Assembly: GCF_048544455.1 (NCBI RefSeq)
Contig: NC_133532.1
Location: 14,820,948 to 14,884,947 of the forward strand
Direction: 5' to 3'
Origin: Silene latifolia
Lineage: Eukaryota; Streptophyta; Magnoliopsida; Caryophyllales; Caryophyllaceae
DNA: 64,000 bases
Shown here: one piece after another, positions 13,601-25,806 of the stretch
How positions within the stretch are numbered: position 1 is the first letter of the stretch
Layout of the letters: each line of letters begins with the position of its first letter
Notes under the pieces: model-generated
Databases searched by the model: none
Told to the model about the DNA's origin: nothing
Seen by the model: the letters and a program-made list of their open reading frames with translations, nothing else
Position numbers and translations under genes: made by a program

Positions 13601-16600
13601 TCAAGGAAGACTGGTAGTTTGGGAGTTGAGTTGGACCCAAGCAAACTCCTGTTTATAAGAAACACTTGCATCACACGAGTCTGCACAAGTATACACCACT
13701 ATGGTAGCCCAGTCTAAGGAGTCCACGTCGTTCCTCACGCCAAAGTAGTACAGTAGTTGAGGCAGTATCTGTCAGTGTGATTACGTCACATTTACGAATA
13801 TATTGTACGAAACTATTGACTTAAATGAAGTGTTCAGTGTTGTAATGTCGCGCCAGAATGCCATATGCGACATGCAGCCTAAGTGAAGTGTCGAGGTAGG
13901 AACTATACAAAATATCGCTATATATTACATACCTGAAACTCAAAATTCATTGCACCTTTACAGTAAGAGCACTTGGGGATATCAGCCCTCGATGGTCGAC
14001 CATTCGATGTTGGCCACAGAGGTTGAGCTCCTTCATCCCTTGAATATCTGCTCCAAATGAGAAAGAGAAGCAATTGTTATAGCTCAACACTTGTTTGCTG
14101 TACAAGCAATTGTTATAGCAAGCTTTTACGAAAAAATAAAATTTAGACGTTTCTTCCTCCAAAAAAAAAAAAAAAAAAAAAAAAAAATTAACCTTTGACC
14201 TAAAATGAAAGTGTTTTGAGTCGGAAGGACTGTTGTGTCATTGAAATGAACAATGCAAAGTCGCCAAATTTGTTCAGACAATTTATTTCAACATTTCTAT
14301 AAACAGGTTTTTATTTATTTTTCTAGTTTCTCATACAAAACAGAAATCCGAACAGAAAAAAATTACTCCATACATTGGTCAATTCAAATATGCAGTGTAG
14401 AGAGTACAATTCCTTACCACGATCAATCATAAGAGGATCAAATACTTTGCAGGCCATTATTTCTAGCCTGCACTACTGAATAAAAGTTCCTTTCGACAAT
14501 CTAAGAATAGTCCAACGAGTAAGATACCGGTGGAGGCGTTCATGACCAAAACAAGAAAAGAGTTACTGGCATGACTAGTAATTTTCCATACAATCTTTAC
14601 TAAGGACAGATTAACAAGGTTTTGACACTGAGGTCAAGCCATTATGGTAGAAAACTTCACGCGTCATTTTTTTAGAGCGAGTCCATGGCAAAGGCATGGA
14701 GTGTGTATTTGGATTATCCGAGCCATATGTTCAACAATTCAGGAGTGCGAATACAGAAACCCATGAACTGGAATAGCTTTTGGTTAATTTTCAGATGGGA
14801 ATGGAGGAAATTCTGATTCGTGTTCTTTTGTTACTCACTATTCATTGGTTATGGATTATGGTGGAATAAAGCAAAATGACAGCAAGATGCCTGCACTCCT
14901 TTGCGGTGCAGTTAAACTTTTAGCCTATAATAAAACTAGTTGAAAAAATACTGAAATGGTCAGTCTAGAAAGTTAGGTTGCCTGTCAATAAGATGAGAAG
15001 ATTGAGACGAAGCCCATTGAAGTACCATAAACTAAAGAGGCTGTTACAAGCGTACAGCCATGGAACTGGAATAATCATTAAAATGGCACAATTATTTACC
15101 AAGGTGAAAATCAAAACTGCATGAACTAAAACTAATAAAAGCAGGCAACTCCACAAGAAAAAAAAAAGAAAAAAAACATGTTACCTCAAGACTTGTTCAG
15201 GAGCCCTAGCAAGACGCTCCTGAAATATTGCCCAACTCTTTTTGTCGTCATCACCCTGTTTTAAAAACAGAAGAAAACAAACTTGAAGCACAGACAGACA
15301 AACGTCACTTGGAAGTTTTAAAGCCTAAATAAGCAATAACCATACTCCAAACATGTCCAACATCGACTTGGAGGTTTCGTCCATTTCTCGGGGTGCCACC
15401 ACTAGATTATTTTTCTCATCGACATCAGCAATGGGAAAATCGCTTTCAAACTCTTCTAGAATCTTATACTCAGGCCACAGAGTTATGCTTGCAGCTGTTG
15501 ATGATCAATATGACGCTTATAAGAGATAATAGACAGTCAAATAGTATATAAAAACAACGCTATTGAAGAGGAACCATCAGCATTGATTATTTCATTGGTA
15601 TTAGTCCCTTTGTTTCTATTATACACGCCATTCTCACTTTTTGAGACAACCACTCGAATCTTTTAATCCTTCTCAAAATAAACTAGTACATATCATGAAA
15701 TGTATGACCTTACAAAAGCGTTTTCACAGCAAACCTATTGATTTATTTTTGAAAATTTACCTCTAAAGTACTTTTTTTTGTTAGATTAAAAGCAAAAAAA
15801 CCGAAAATGTCATATATAAAAAGACGGAGATAGTATTATATAAAGGACCTTGGGGCATGTCATTTGAAGAGGAACCACCAGCAACGGTGTTTTTATCAGG
15901 TGACTGAACAGAAGCGTTTAGATGTCGACATTCGAGTCTATGGCCCTCACGCCAGTGCATCGCCTACAATAATAAAGCGGAGATATTAAAACACAGTTTT
16001 ATCAAAATTTACCTAATACCACAAGAAATCACATTGCAAGTGCCTGGTGTTTCTCAGAGCAGTAACGAGTTATTTTGCAGCTACTGCAAATTTTATCTCC
16101 CTTCCATGTTCCACACCATGCACAAAGTGGGGCTGAGATATATCAAAAGCAAGCAACAATTAGTGGTTTTTATAAATGAACAAATAAAAAAGCACTCCGA
16201 CTACAATAAGCATAACTCTGTCAAAACACCTAGTAATCCACTTTTCTATTTAGACCTCCTCCATTAACATAGTTCGCTGAATTTCCTTAGAAATATCCCA
16301 TATTATCCTTAGTTTAAAAAAGAGTCTTTGAAGCGTTTAAGCGTAAGGGTCCCTGTGGCATGAGTTGAAAAGTCTTGGGGCGTCTTACGGGGTTGCCTTT
16401 TGCAAAAAGGCGTAATTCACGAGACATACTGTTACACAATTTCCATGTTGTCTTCAAATTCTTTTATTATGCTGTTCCCTTTGCCATTACACCAAGATTT
16501 ACATGTTACCCATCTTCAAAATACGAAAAGGGTATTGTTGCACAAAATTTTAATTTGGAAATATAAGTGTTTTTCGCAAAAAAACAGTGTGCCACACGTG

Positions 16601-18058
16601 CTTGATCTGTGCACCTGCACCCACACCTAAGGCCTCGGAGCGACTCATGAATTTTAAGTTCAAATCATGCCCTTAATTGCTGTATTTAAGAATTTATGGA
16701 AAAACAGAGATATTCCATCCTTTATTCTCTTTGTTGTTCAATAACATTAGAATTAAGAAAGGCAGGTAATTATTTGGCTAGGAAGAGCCTCTATAGCTTT
16801 TATTGAGAGTTCCATACTCGCTCAAGCTATCAAAATAATCTAAAGAGCTCACACCCAATAACTTCACTGTTTAAGAATTAACAACTTGACAAAAGTTCAA
16901 GCGTTCAGAAATTTGACAGTTCTGCACATTATTGCTGTCCATAACAACAAAGCGCAAAAAAAAGTTGTGAGTAATGTTCCAACATTTAAAGGTGAATTAT
17001 CAAGAATACGAGGGTAATCAATGTACCATATACCTCCAATCCCTAAAGGCATATCAGATCCGTCATATCTAGGTGGCTCGCATTTGTAAAAGACATTAGC
17101 GAGGGGGAGTTGACAGCGGAAAACCTTTACACTGGAAACAGGAATAATGCTTAATGTCAAATACAAAATTTTAACGGTGAGGCTAAAGTCACGCAGTAGA
17201 TTAGTTTTAAATTTTAATAAATGAAAGGGAAAAATGCAAATAAAACATAACACCAAAAAACTTGGACAAATCAGAAGTACCTTCTAGATGGGATTTCCGG
17301 TCCACGCTTCCATTGTTCATGTTGATCTCTAAGAAGGCATGCCATAGATAGGCACATGAACACGAATAATGTTCGATGGAATGCGGATTCTTTCTCTGAG
17401 ATGGGACCGTAAACCTGCACTTGTACAAATGCAGTCAGTACATTCTGACTGCAGATTTGCAATCAAACAAAAACTACCACACAAATCCCCTACCAAATGG
17501 CAAAATTGATTATAAGCACACAAGTGTGAAATTTGACTATAAACATTGTTTCAATGAATGGACCTTCTGTGTTGAATAAAAAGAGTCAACATGACTATAA
17601 GATTGTCTTAAACTTCTGTACTCCCTCTGGCCATCTCTAAACTTATTTAATATTTCCTTTCTCGCGTGTATGATAAATAATCGCGAAAATAGTGCCTTAA
17701 AACTTCAAAAAAGTGAGGAGTAAACTCGGACATAAACACGATAGTTAAGGAAGAGATGTAGACCTGAAGTAAGAACTGAAGAGGTTCCCCACATAGATCA
17801 CAGCAACATGCTTTTCCAGTAGGAAGATTATCGGGATCCAACCAAGCCTGCGAGTGTGTTCATTCACAGTCTAAAAAAGGAGACCTATATGAATATCATG
17901 TAAAAACATGTAGTTTGGGTTACACATACTGGAACACCCCCAGCCTTGCTAGGAAACACTTGGCGCACAAGTGCTCCGTTATTTTGAGGTACTTGAACCA
18001 ACCCTAGAGTAACAAGAACTTCTTCTTCTTCTTCTTCATCAAAATCTTCAATGCGCAT
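13601..18058 (-). CDS. PDCD2: PDCD2-family protein (MYND finger + PDCD2_C), uS5 chaperone type
   Basis: Ten exons on the minus strand: 17930-18058, 17764-17847, 17281-17414, 17034-17131, 16044-16132, 15849-15963, 15346-15494, 15185-15255, 13933-14047 and 13601-13768; sum 1152 nt, 383 residues. Start MRIEDFDEEEEEEV, then VRQVFPSKAGGVP and AWLDPDNLP, the N-terminal half with CDLCGEP; RTLFVFMC and VKVFRCQLP follow. Residues about 150-190 form a MYND-type finger (CAWCGTWKGDKICSSCK ... YCSEKHQ ... HWREGHRLEC). The C-terminal domain has FQERLARAPEQVLRY, IPKCSYC and ILPQLLYYFGV, ending WVQLNSQTTSLP. Human PDCD2 and yeast Tsr4 are dedicated chaperones of ribosomal protein uS5; the same role is likely here. 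Intron 5 uses a GC donor (see findings). All other introns are GT-AG. Confidence 0.95.
15604..15833. mobile_element. Stowaway-like MITE, 230 bp, in PDCD2 intron 6
   Basis: Left end GTCCCTTTGTTTCTATTATA and right end, other strand, CTATCTCCGTCTTTTTATAT, each beside TA. Ends are diverged but the pattern and target site fit Stowaway. Confidence 0.6.
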
Positions 18059-18960
18059 CTTGCCTTAAATACACATTACAATTTACAAGGAATAATTAAA
18101 AGAAATTCAACCTCAGATTAAACTTTCTGCACATACTTATAATTGATAAGAACCCAATGAATCAATGAAAAAGGAAGCAATTAGAATACGATTCGTTTTC
18201 TTCAAAACTCTAAGCCTATGTGAATAAACATGGTAATTCAAAGTTTCAAACCCAAAAGAACAAGGGATTTTCTACCGTATACCCTTGCGTTTTTTTTGAA
18301 TTCTAACATTTCCTTCAAATTTTGATTATTATCTGATATACCTTTAACTCGAAGGCTGGCTACGAAAATACCCAATGTTATCATAATTCGGGTTTTTTAA
18401 GGGTTCCACATAATATTGATGAATTATCAAATAAAAACACCTAAACATAACAATTAAAAGAGCGAAATTTGAACATTTTGGTTATTTGAAGAACTATCTA
18501 TCTTGTACTATACTGTAATTTTCAAAGTAAATCTTAGAAATCGTAACAACACAGTGGTACATCGTAGGAAAACCCGAAAAAAGAAGCAGCAAATTGTTGA
18601 AAGAACAATGCATATTATCAAACATATACAATTACAAGTCACAAATTAAGAGCAAAGATACACAATTTTCAATAAAGAAGCGCAATTGTGTCGTAAAACA
18701 AATGATACTGTTATACTACCTTCGTCCCGATCATCTGTTTACCCGATTAAAATACCTCTCACGAAGAATAAACAAATGATTGGAGCGAGGGAGTATAAAT
18801 AATCTATGAAATTACAAAACAGTAAATTGAAACACAATAGAAAAAACAAGAATCACAAATTAAGTACAAATATGGTTGATTGAAGAAAAGTTTAAACCTT
18901 TTGAAGCGGAAAATTTGGCAATTGAAGGTTTGTAGAGGGCAACTGTGTATGACTATGGCT
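18059..18960 (-). promoter_or_regulatory. PDCD2 5' region with probable 5' UTR intron
   Basis: Upstream of the PDCD2 start codon. On the minus strand a plausible non-coding first exon lies at about 18902-18960 and ends CAAAAG before GTTTAA; an acceptor near 18062 would join it just before the ATG. Inference from splice-like sequence only. Confidence 0.4.
18716..18793. mobile_element. Stowaway MITE, 78 bp
   Basis: CTACCTTCGTCCCGATCATC at the left and AAATGATTGGAGCGAGGGAG at the right are inverted copies, with TA on both sides. Same family as 6228-6317. Confidence 0.75.
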
Positions 18961-19043
18961 TCCTTTAATGGTGGGTTTATAGGGTTTAACTAAGATTCTC
19001 GACCGTTAATAAGTGGTTTTATAAGGTTTAATTTCTTTTTGGG

Positions 19044-19591
19044 TAGACGGGCTTAGTAAAATTATACGATACGGTTTTGTTATACGTATCTGTAGATACG
19101 TTATACGAATTTAATTATACGGATTTTTGGATATCCGATACGAATTTACGGATATTCCATACGGTTCTTTAAAAACCGTATCGAATAAGGATCGACAAAA
19201 TATGAAACCGGATATACGGTATCCGATACGGTTGCCCTTTTTCTAGAATAAAATATTAAAATATATACATAAATAAAAAAATATCTAATATGTTGGTGGT
19301 TAAACCTTATTAGTATTAAACTTTATAAGTTATTTGCTCTTATAACTTTTTAAAACATTTTAAGTTGTTAAAAAAACCAACAATCACACCCAGAAAAGAA
19401 AAAAAAAATATATTAACTTACATAAATGAGGCTGAAAACAGAATACCGGATATACGTAAAAACCGGATATACGGTTTCCGTGTATACGGAAAAACCGTAT
19501 AGGATAAGGATACTAAAAAGGGAGATTTAAAAAACCGTATATCTGATACGATTTCCAAAACCGTATCCGATATCTGATTTTCCTCACCCCT
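19044..19591. mobile_element. hAT-like relic rich in CCGATACGG / ATACGG motifs
   Basis: About 550 bp in which ATACGG, CCGTAT and GGATATCCG recur on both strands, mostly in the outer 200 bp at each side. Ends are TAGACGGGCTTAG and, on the other strand, TAGGGGTGAGGAAAATC. This sub-terminal build-up of a short motif on both sides is a habit of plant hAT elements. No target duplication is evident, so the ends are approximate. Confidence 0.5.
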
Positions 19592-19684
19592 ACATAAAAG
19601 GGGTGAACAACGAGAACTAATTAGCTATTGTACGGGTAATAGCCACCCCAAGAATGTCTTCTTGTACCACCTCATGGTTGGATA

Positions 19685-20150
19685 CTACTCAATACAGATG
19701 GGGCATCCAAAGGAAATCCGAGTTTAGTAGGAGGTGGAGGAAATGTTCGCGATGAAACTGGTAACTTCATTAATGCATTCTATTTTTCTTGTGGAATATG
19801 TACGTCAATGAAAGCGGAGCTGCTAGCCCTTCTTACTGGCTTGAAACGGGCAAAAACACTTGGGATACGAAAGTTTATCATACACATGGACAACTCTCCT
19901 TGTATTAATATTATGAAGGAAACTCAGCTGCTGAGCAATAGTATAAAATTTATCGTCAAGAGGTGCCAAGATTTAATTCGAGATGATTTCTGGACGATTA
20001 AATTGGAACATACTTATAGGGAGGCCAATAGAGCAACGGATTAGCTAATCGGGGAGTAAATGCCAGCACCATTCCAACATTCTTAGGTATTCCTCTTAAT
20101 GAGTTGCGTTCCATCTTTCGAGAGAATATATATATATTTGGGGTCACTAT
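19685..20150 (+). pseudogene. RNase H domain relic (RVT_3 type), plus strand
   Basis: Translation gives LNTDGASKGNPSLVGGGGNV, then MKAELLALLTGLKRAKTLGI, HMDNSPCINIM and IKLEHTYREANRATD. This is the RNase H fold with its acidic residues (TDG, MKAE, MDNS) that closes many plant L1-type LINE ORF2 proteins. A TAG stop interrupts it right after ATD, where the family continues with LANRG; the same residues do follow in the sequence. Upstream there is no reverse transcriptase, so this is a detached domain, probably LINE-derived. Confidence 0.75.
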
Positions 20151-20284
20151 TCCCCGTGTAATAATAAATATTTAATCTTCGGGGCCTAGCTTCTCATTTG
20201 TACTAAAAAAAAAAGAATGTCTTCTTGTTAAATAATCCGTAATTTCATAGAAGGATAGTCTAACAACGTAGGATTTATGCCGGA

Positions 20285-20440
20285 AATCTGGAATTAACTA
20301 CTCCACGATTGGCAAGCCTATCGGCAGCTCGATTTAATTTTCGCTAGATGTGCTCTAGTTTGACTGAGTTACGCATTTCCTGGATGAAATCTTTGCATCT
20401 TTTAACCCCCGATCTAAGGTTATTACCGACCAATTGTTCA
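20285..20440 (-). pseudogene. RNase H C-terminal relic, minus strand
   Basis: On the minus strand the frame reads LKRCKDFIQEMRNSVKLEHI, a stop, then RKLNRAADRLANRGVVNS. It is the C-terminal third of the same RNase H type as the plus-strand relic 250 bp away, but it is a different, older copy. Only the last 50 or so codons are left. Confidence 0.65.
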
Positions 20441-21057
20441 TTTCATATGGGGTTTAATATTGTTGGGTTTATAAGGTTTAATATTGGTGGGCTATAATTA
20501 AAGGTTCTCGACTTGGATAGTTTCGCCTTAGATTTGATCCTAAATACCATCGCATATTACTATTGCTTTTTGTTTTTTACTTTTACGGGGTTACTTAGGG
20601 ATAGTTGTTTCTAATGCCGATGAGAAATTGACTTTAGTTTCCTAACAAATTCTTATGGCTTTACCCACCCGACGAATAAAAATCAAGCTAAGGTAAATGA
20701 AAGTGGCATTATAGCTTATATTTTTTTTTTCTTTTTGATTAAAAATTATTATTATATGGATTTGACTTTAGATATTTGCTAAGAAAGATTTCAAGCATAG
20801 TTGTTTGAATTCTGATGGCATTGGACCATTGTTTTAATGGAGGCATAAAGCGGAATTCTGAACCCGTAGAGAAGATGATACCTCCATTTAAGTCTCCGGT
20901 AATTTGCATTTCCACCTATATAACAATACTCGTATTACCTATTCCCTCGTTCACAACAATTTTTTATGTATCTTTATTAAAATAATCATCACAAATAATA
21001 AAAAATAAACAAATGATTAAGACAAAGAGGATATCTTTAGATAAAGCGTAAAACAAT
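20441..21057. other. AT-rich intergenic stretch
   Basis: At 20448-20512 it repeats wording seen at 18968-19035 (GGGTTTATAAGGTTTAAT and GGTTCTCGAC), so a piece of the PDCD2 upstream region seems duplicated here. At 20942-21032 a very degenerate Stowaway-like hairpin is visible. No gene. Confidence 0.45.
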
Positions 21058-22693
21058 CTAATCCCTGGGATCCCCAGAACGAAATACTATCAACCAAATT
21101 CCAAAAAGTGCAATCATGAGTACAATTAAGATTAGGATTATTATGACCACCTTTCTAATCGTCAATAACAGTTTAGCGTGCCTCGGTAATGTTCTCTCAA
21201 CTTGTTGATTTCTAACTTGAGCCTCATTTTGTACGCGAGGGGTAGTACTGGAATTTGGCTCTACAAGGTCAATGTTGACCTCGTTTCGCATTGTGTGAAT
21301 TTCTTTAAGGTTAGACATACTCTTCTCTTCATTTTGTTGGGCCATGCTTGGTTGATTTGTACAAGAATTTGGGCTTGAAGTGGAAGGTACACTTTGTTGG
21401 GCTTGATGAGGACCATTAGAACGCGAAGTGGTCACATGTTGTTGGACATGGTGGAAGCTAGAAACGGGTTGGACGGTTTCACTTTTTTTACCTACATGTT
21501 TTTCAATTTGTGGGGCAATGTTGGGTTGACTCATCGATGAATCCGAACTTAAATTTGAAGGCACATTAGAACACGAAGTTGTCACATGTTGGACTTGGTT
21601 TAGCTCACAAACAGATTGGGTGGTTTCGGGTTGTTGATTTTTAGGAAGTTTCTTTTTCTTTTTTAACGCCTTGTTAGGATAAGGGGAATCCATGTTTAAA
21701 GGGGAAGATACACTAGCCTGTGGAGTGGATTCATGTTGTTGGACTTGGTAAGGTGCTTGGGCTGTATGAAGTTCATTTTGTGGGACTATGTTCGGTTGAC
21801 TCATACGAGAACTTTGTGGATCAGACGTATTTTGTTCGACTTGGCAGGGCTGATGAAGTTCAACTTGCTGAGCCATATTTGATTGACCACTAGAGGAATC
21901 CGGGTCTAGACAAGATGACTCATTAACCGGTAATGTGGATCCATATTTTTGGACTCGATGAACCTCAGAAAAACCTTGGGTTACTTCATGTTGTTGATCT
22001 CCACGGAGTTCAAGTTGTGGGGCCATGTTAGGTTGACTCATAGACAAATCCGAGTTTAAATAGAAAGGTACATTCTCATGTGGAGTTGCCCCGATAACAA
22101 ACCCATTAGGTTCATGATGTTGGGAATTACCGGATTCATTTCCTGGTGCAGGTAGACTCGTAGAAGAATCCGGGATGGGTACATGTTGTTGGATATGATT
22201 GGCCTCCGTGACGGGTCGGGTAGGTTCATCCCGTTGAGGCATAAGAATCTTTTCTTTTTTCTTCTTCCCTCCAGACGCCTTAACTCCGTCAAATCGTTGT
22301 TGCGCTCCATTAGATTCAGTATGTGGTGTTGTGTTGGGTTGATTTGCAGAAGAATTTTGAACATTTTGGTCTTGTATTGCTGTTATAATTGCGGTCTGAA
22401 GAGATTGCGTTGGCCCCAAATATGAGGGTAGCTCAGGTGGTTGTGGAGGTGGATTAGTTATAGCTACTGATGTAGTTGCTGGAATTTCAGGAACGGATTT
22501 AACAGTCACTTTTCTTCCAGTTTTTTCAATGGCTTTAATAACTTCCACATCTTGAAAATGCCCAGAAATTGTAATTTCCTGCTTTTCCAAGTTGATTTCA
22601 GGCTTTGATGATATTCCTTTTCACATAAAAAAAACATTTAATCGGCAGTTTTATTAAGAGAAGATCTCACTACTCACTTTAATATAAAGTTCT

Positions 22694-22760
<67 letters not shown>

Positions 22761-23299
22761 TATACGATACATTAAACATTAGTCAGTAAATTTGTTAAGA
22801 GATGATCTTACTCCAGTTAATAACAAGTTATTGTCTTACAACTCGCCAGATTATTTATTTCAACTCCCGTTAATGTACTACGTGACAAATCATTTTGTTA
22901 CATTTTCCGGCCGTACATACTAATTCAATAGTGATTATTTATCATTATTATCGGTAAATATTGGTCATGTTAACATAATCTTATTCTAAACCAATTTTGA
23001 CATAATGCTGCAAATGCTTGTGTAAGGCATAAGTAACCTTCACACAAGCATATTGTAAATAGGTTCTTTAATAACTACTTTTATAATTAAGGACGAGCTT
23101 TTCTATTGGTTTGAACCGTTTTACTATTTTTTTTGTAAATCGTTTCACACAAGTCTAATTGATAGATAGAAATATAGTGAATTACTTGTAGATTACCTGA
23201 AACTCTATTGAGTGCCTTAAGGATTTGCTTTGGGCAACCTGAACTACAACTTATTCTAGTTTGTAGGCGTAAGACTCGGATTGGCGAATTACTTTGCAT
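21058..23299 (-). CDS. HMA-domain protein with long Gln/Ser-rich linker and C-terminal membrane anchor
   Basis: Two exons on the minus strand, 23197-23299 and 21058-22616, sum 1662 nt, 553 residues. Residues about 8-75 form a heavy-metal-associated fold: VLRLQTRISCSSGCPKQILK, then GHFQDVEVIKAIEKTGRKVT, as in plant HIPP/HPP proteins. The metal loop is CSSGC, so the usual CxxC is replaced by CxxxC. The middle 400 residues are low complexity, rich in Q, S, N, P and H, with recurring phrases such as SMSQPNIAPQ and VQQH, plus KKKK patches. The end is a hydrophobic helix of about 22 residues (VVIIILILIVLMIALFGIWL) and a short tail, as in tail-anchored proteins. Isoprenylation motif is absent. Function unknown; membrane-tethered metallochaperone-like or binding protein is only a guess. 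Confidence 0.85.
22693..22760. repeat. (TAA)n microsatellite in the HMA gene intron
   Basis: About 20 units of ATA/TAA inside the intron of the HMA gene. The duplicated copy of this intron near 24767 has only three or four units, so the array grew after the duplication or was lost there. Confidence 0.9.
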
Positions 23300-24409
23300 T
23301 TCAAAGATAACACATATAATAATGTAATATTATAAAAGTTTCTTGGACTATATTATTATTAATCTATTTATACTTCCTTTATATATATTTCGCTAAAATT
23401 TAAAATTTACAAATTGATTTAGGCGGGGGATTTTATTACAAGCATTTATTGAATATTGCATGTGAATATTTCACGCATGCATGGAAGAAGCAAGCATCAT
23501 TTATGAATGTTGATTTTGACCTGAGAGATATGATCAAGCAATAAATTACGAAAACATTTTTTTTAAATGAGCGCACTATATCGTGGGTAAGAATCGAATT
23601 TCCAGTTTCACAATTGGAGTAAAAAAGCTATGAGCACTTAAGCTAACTCTTTTTATTATGAAAACAATTATGCATATATGGTCTTGTGAATAAAAGATTA
23701 GTACAGAGTATCACCTACATATTTCTCTAATATTTTAATTTTTAATTAAATTGTTGTATCAGATAAAATTGCATTTTTCTCAAAATTATACTAGAATGGA
23801 GGGGGTTAATTTTGACATGAGAGATATGATCAAGCAATAAATTATTCTCAAAATTATTGTTTGTTAATTAAATTTGTGATATCAGAGTTTATGGATTGGG
23901 GTGGTGGTTGTTGGGTCATAAGGGATGTGGTAGGGTGGTGTGAGGCGGTGGTTATGGGTTAGGAGGGAGGGGGTGACGCGAGAGAGTGGTGATGGGTGGA
24001 GGGCGAATGGCACATGGGCGATGTGGTGGTGCGAGAGGGAAAGGGACATGGCTGTGGTGGGTCGGGTCGAGTAGAAAAAGAGGTGTGACGAGAAAGAAAG
24101 GCACAATAAGGACATGGGGTGGCTTAGATTGAAGAGGATGCGAACGAAGGGGTGGGATGAAACAATTAAAAAGTAGTGTTGGAAAATAAAATTGTATATG
24201 AAATAGAATAAGTTGTATATGAAAAATCAATGACCATTTTTATATTAAAGAGATTAATTCAATAAAATGACATTCGACTAAATGCAGATCAATGAGTTTA
24301 TATATATAAAAAAATTATGGTTATTAAAATTGCATTATCATATATACAAATATAAATATTATTTATAATGTAATTTTGAAGATCGTTCGTGCTGACACGG
24401 GTTCAGTAG
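23300..24409. other. Upstream region of the HMA gene, with a G-rich tract
   Basis: From 23300 to about 23796 it matches the sequence 5' of the truncated HMA copy. At 23885-24150 the plus strand is a run of GGTGG, GGGAGGGGG and GTGGTG motifs with very few C bases. Short chance frames across it are not credible genes. Confidence 0.6.
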
Positions 24410-25303
24410 CTAGTTTAGAACATTTTCGTCTTGTATTGTTGTTATAATTGGAGGTTGAAGAGATTGCGTTGGCTCCATTGGCCCCAAATCTGAGGGTAGC
24501 TCACGTGGTTGTGGAGGTGGATTAGTTATAGTTACTGATGTAATTGCTGGAATTTCACGAACGGATTTAACGGTCACTTTTCTCCCAGTTTTTTCAATGG
24601 CTTTAATAACTTCCACATCTTGAAAATACCCAAAAATTTTAATTTGTTGCTTTTCCAAGTTGATTTTAGGTTTTGATGATATTCCTTTTCACATTAAAAA
24701 AATGACATTTAATCAGTAGACTTATTAAGAGAAGATCTCACTCACATTAATATAAAGTTCTTATAATAATAATATATACAATACATCAAACATTAGTGTT
24801 AAGAGATGATCTCACTCCCGTTAATAACAAGTTAATGTCTTGCAACTCACCAAATTATTTATTTCAACTCCGGTTAATGTACTACCTCACAAATCATTTT
24901 GTTACATTTTCCGGCCCTACATACTAATTCATTAGTGATTATTTATCATTATTATCGGTAAATATTGGTCATGTTAACATAATCTTATTCTAAACCAATA
25001 TTGACATAACGCCGCAAATGCTTGTGTAAGGCATAAGTGACCTTTACACAAGCATATTGTAAATAGGTGCTTTAATAACTACTTTTATAAATAAGGACGA
25101 GCTTTTCTATTGGTTTGAACCGTTTTACTAATTTTTTTGTAAATCGCTTCACACAAGTCTAATTGATAGATAGAAATATAGTGAATTAGGAGTAGATTAC
25201 CTGAAATTCTATTGAGTGCCTTAAGGATTTGCTTTGGGCAACCTGAACTACAGCTTATTCTAGTTTGTAGGCGTAAGACTCGGATTGGCGGATTACTTTC
25301 CAT
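24410..25303 (-). pseudogene. Truncated tandem copy of the HMA-domain gene
   Basis: Exons 25201-25303 and 24410-24684 match exon 1 and the first part of exon 2 of the full gene downstream; both splice sites are kept. The frame gives MESNPPIRVLRLQTRISCSS ... LEKQQIKIFGYFQDV, then stops at TAG after ENVLN, 125 residues in all. The linker and the membrane anchor are missing because the duplication break lies at about 24416. The HMA fold itself is whole, so a small soluble HMA protein could still be made; whether it is expressed is unknown. I list it as a pseudogene with that reservation. Confidence 0.7.
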
Positions 25304-25806
25304 TTCAAAGATAACACATATAATAATGTATTTATAAAAGTTTATTGGACTCTCTTATTATTAATCTATTTATACTTTCCTTTATATATATTTCGCTAAA
25401 ATTTAAAGTTTACAAATTGATTTAGGCGTGGGATTTTATTACAAGCATTGATTGAATATTGTTTGTGAATATTTCACGCATGCTTGGAAGAAGCAAGCAT
25501 CATTTGTGAATGTTGATTTTGACCTGAGAGATATGATCAAGCAATAAATTATGAACACACTTTAAAAAAAAAAAAAATGAGCACACTATATCGCGGGTAA
25601 GAATCGAATTTTCAGCTTTATAATTGGAGTAAAAAAGCTCTTAACACTTAAGCTAACTCTTTTTATTATGAAAACAATTATGCATATATGGTCTTGTGAA
25701 TAAAAGATTAGTACAAAGTATCACTTACATATTTCTTTAATATTTTAAATTTTAATTAAATCGTTGTATCAGATAAAATTGTATTTTCTCAAAATTATAC
25801 TAGAAA
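24417..25806. repeat. Tandem segmental duplication of 22359-23796
   Basis: About 1.4 kb aligns along its length with 22359-23796, including exon 1, the intron, the start of exon 2 and some 500 bp of upstream sequence. Differences are mainly point changes and the microsatellite. Spacer between the copies is about 620 bp. Confidence 0.88.

Noticed and set aside
23882-24230. Ser/His/Pro-rich frames on the minus strand
   Set aside because: They come from the G-rich tract, overlap in two frames and have no family likeness.
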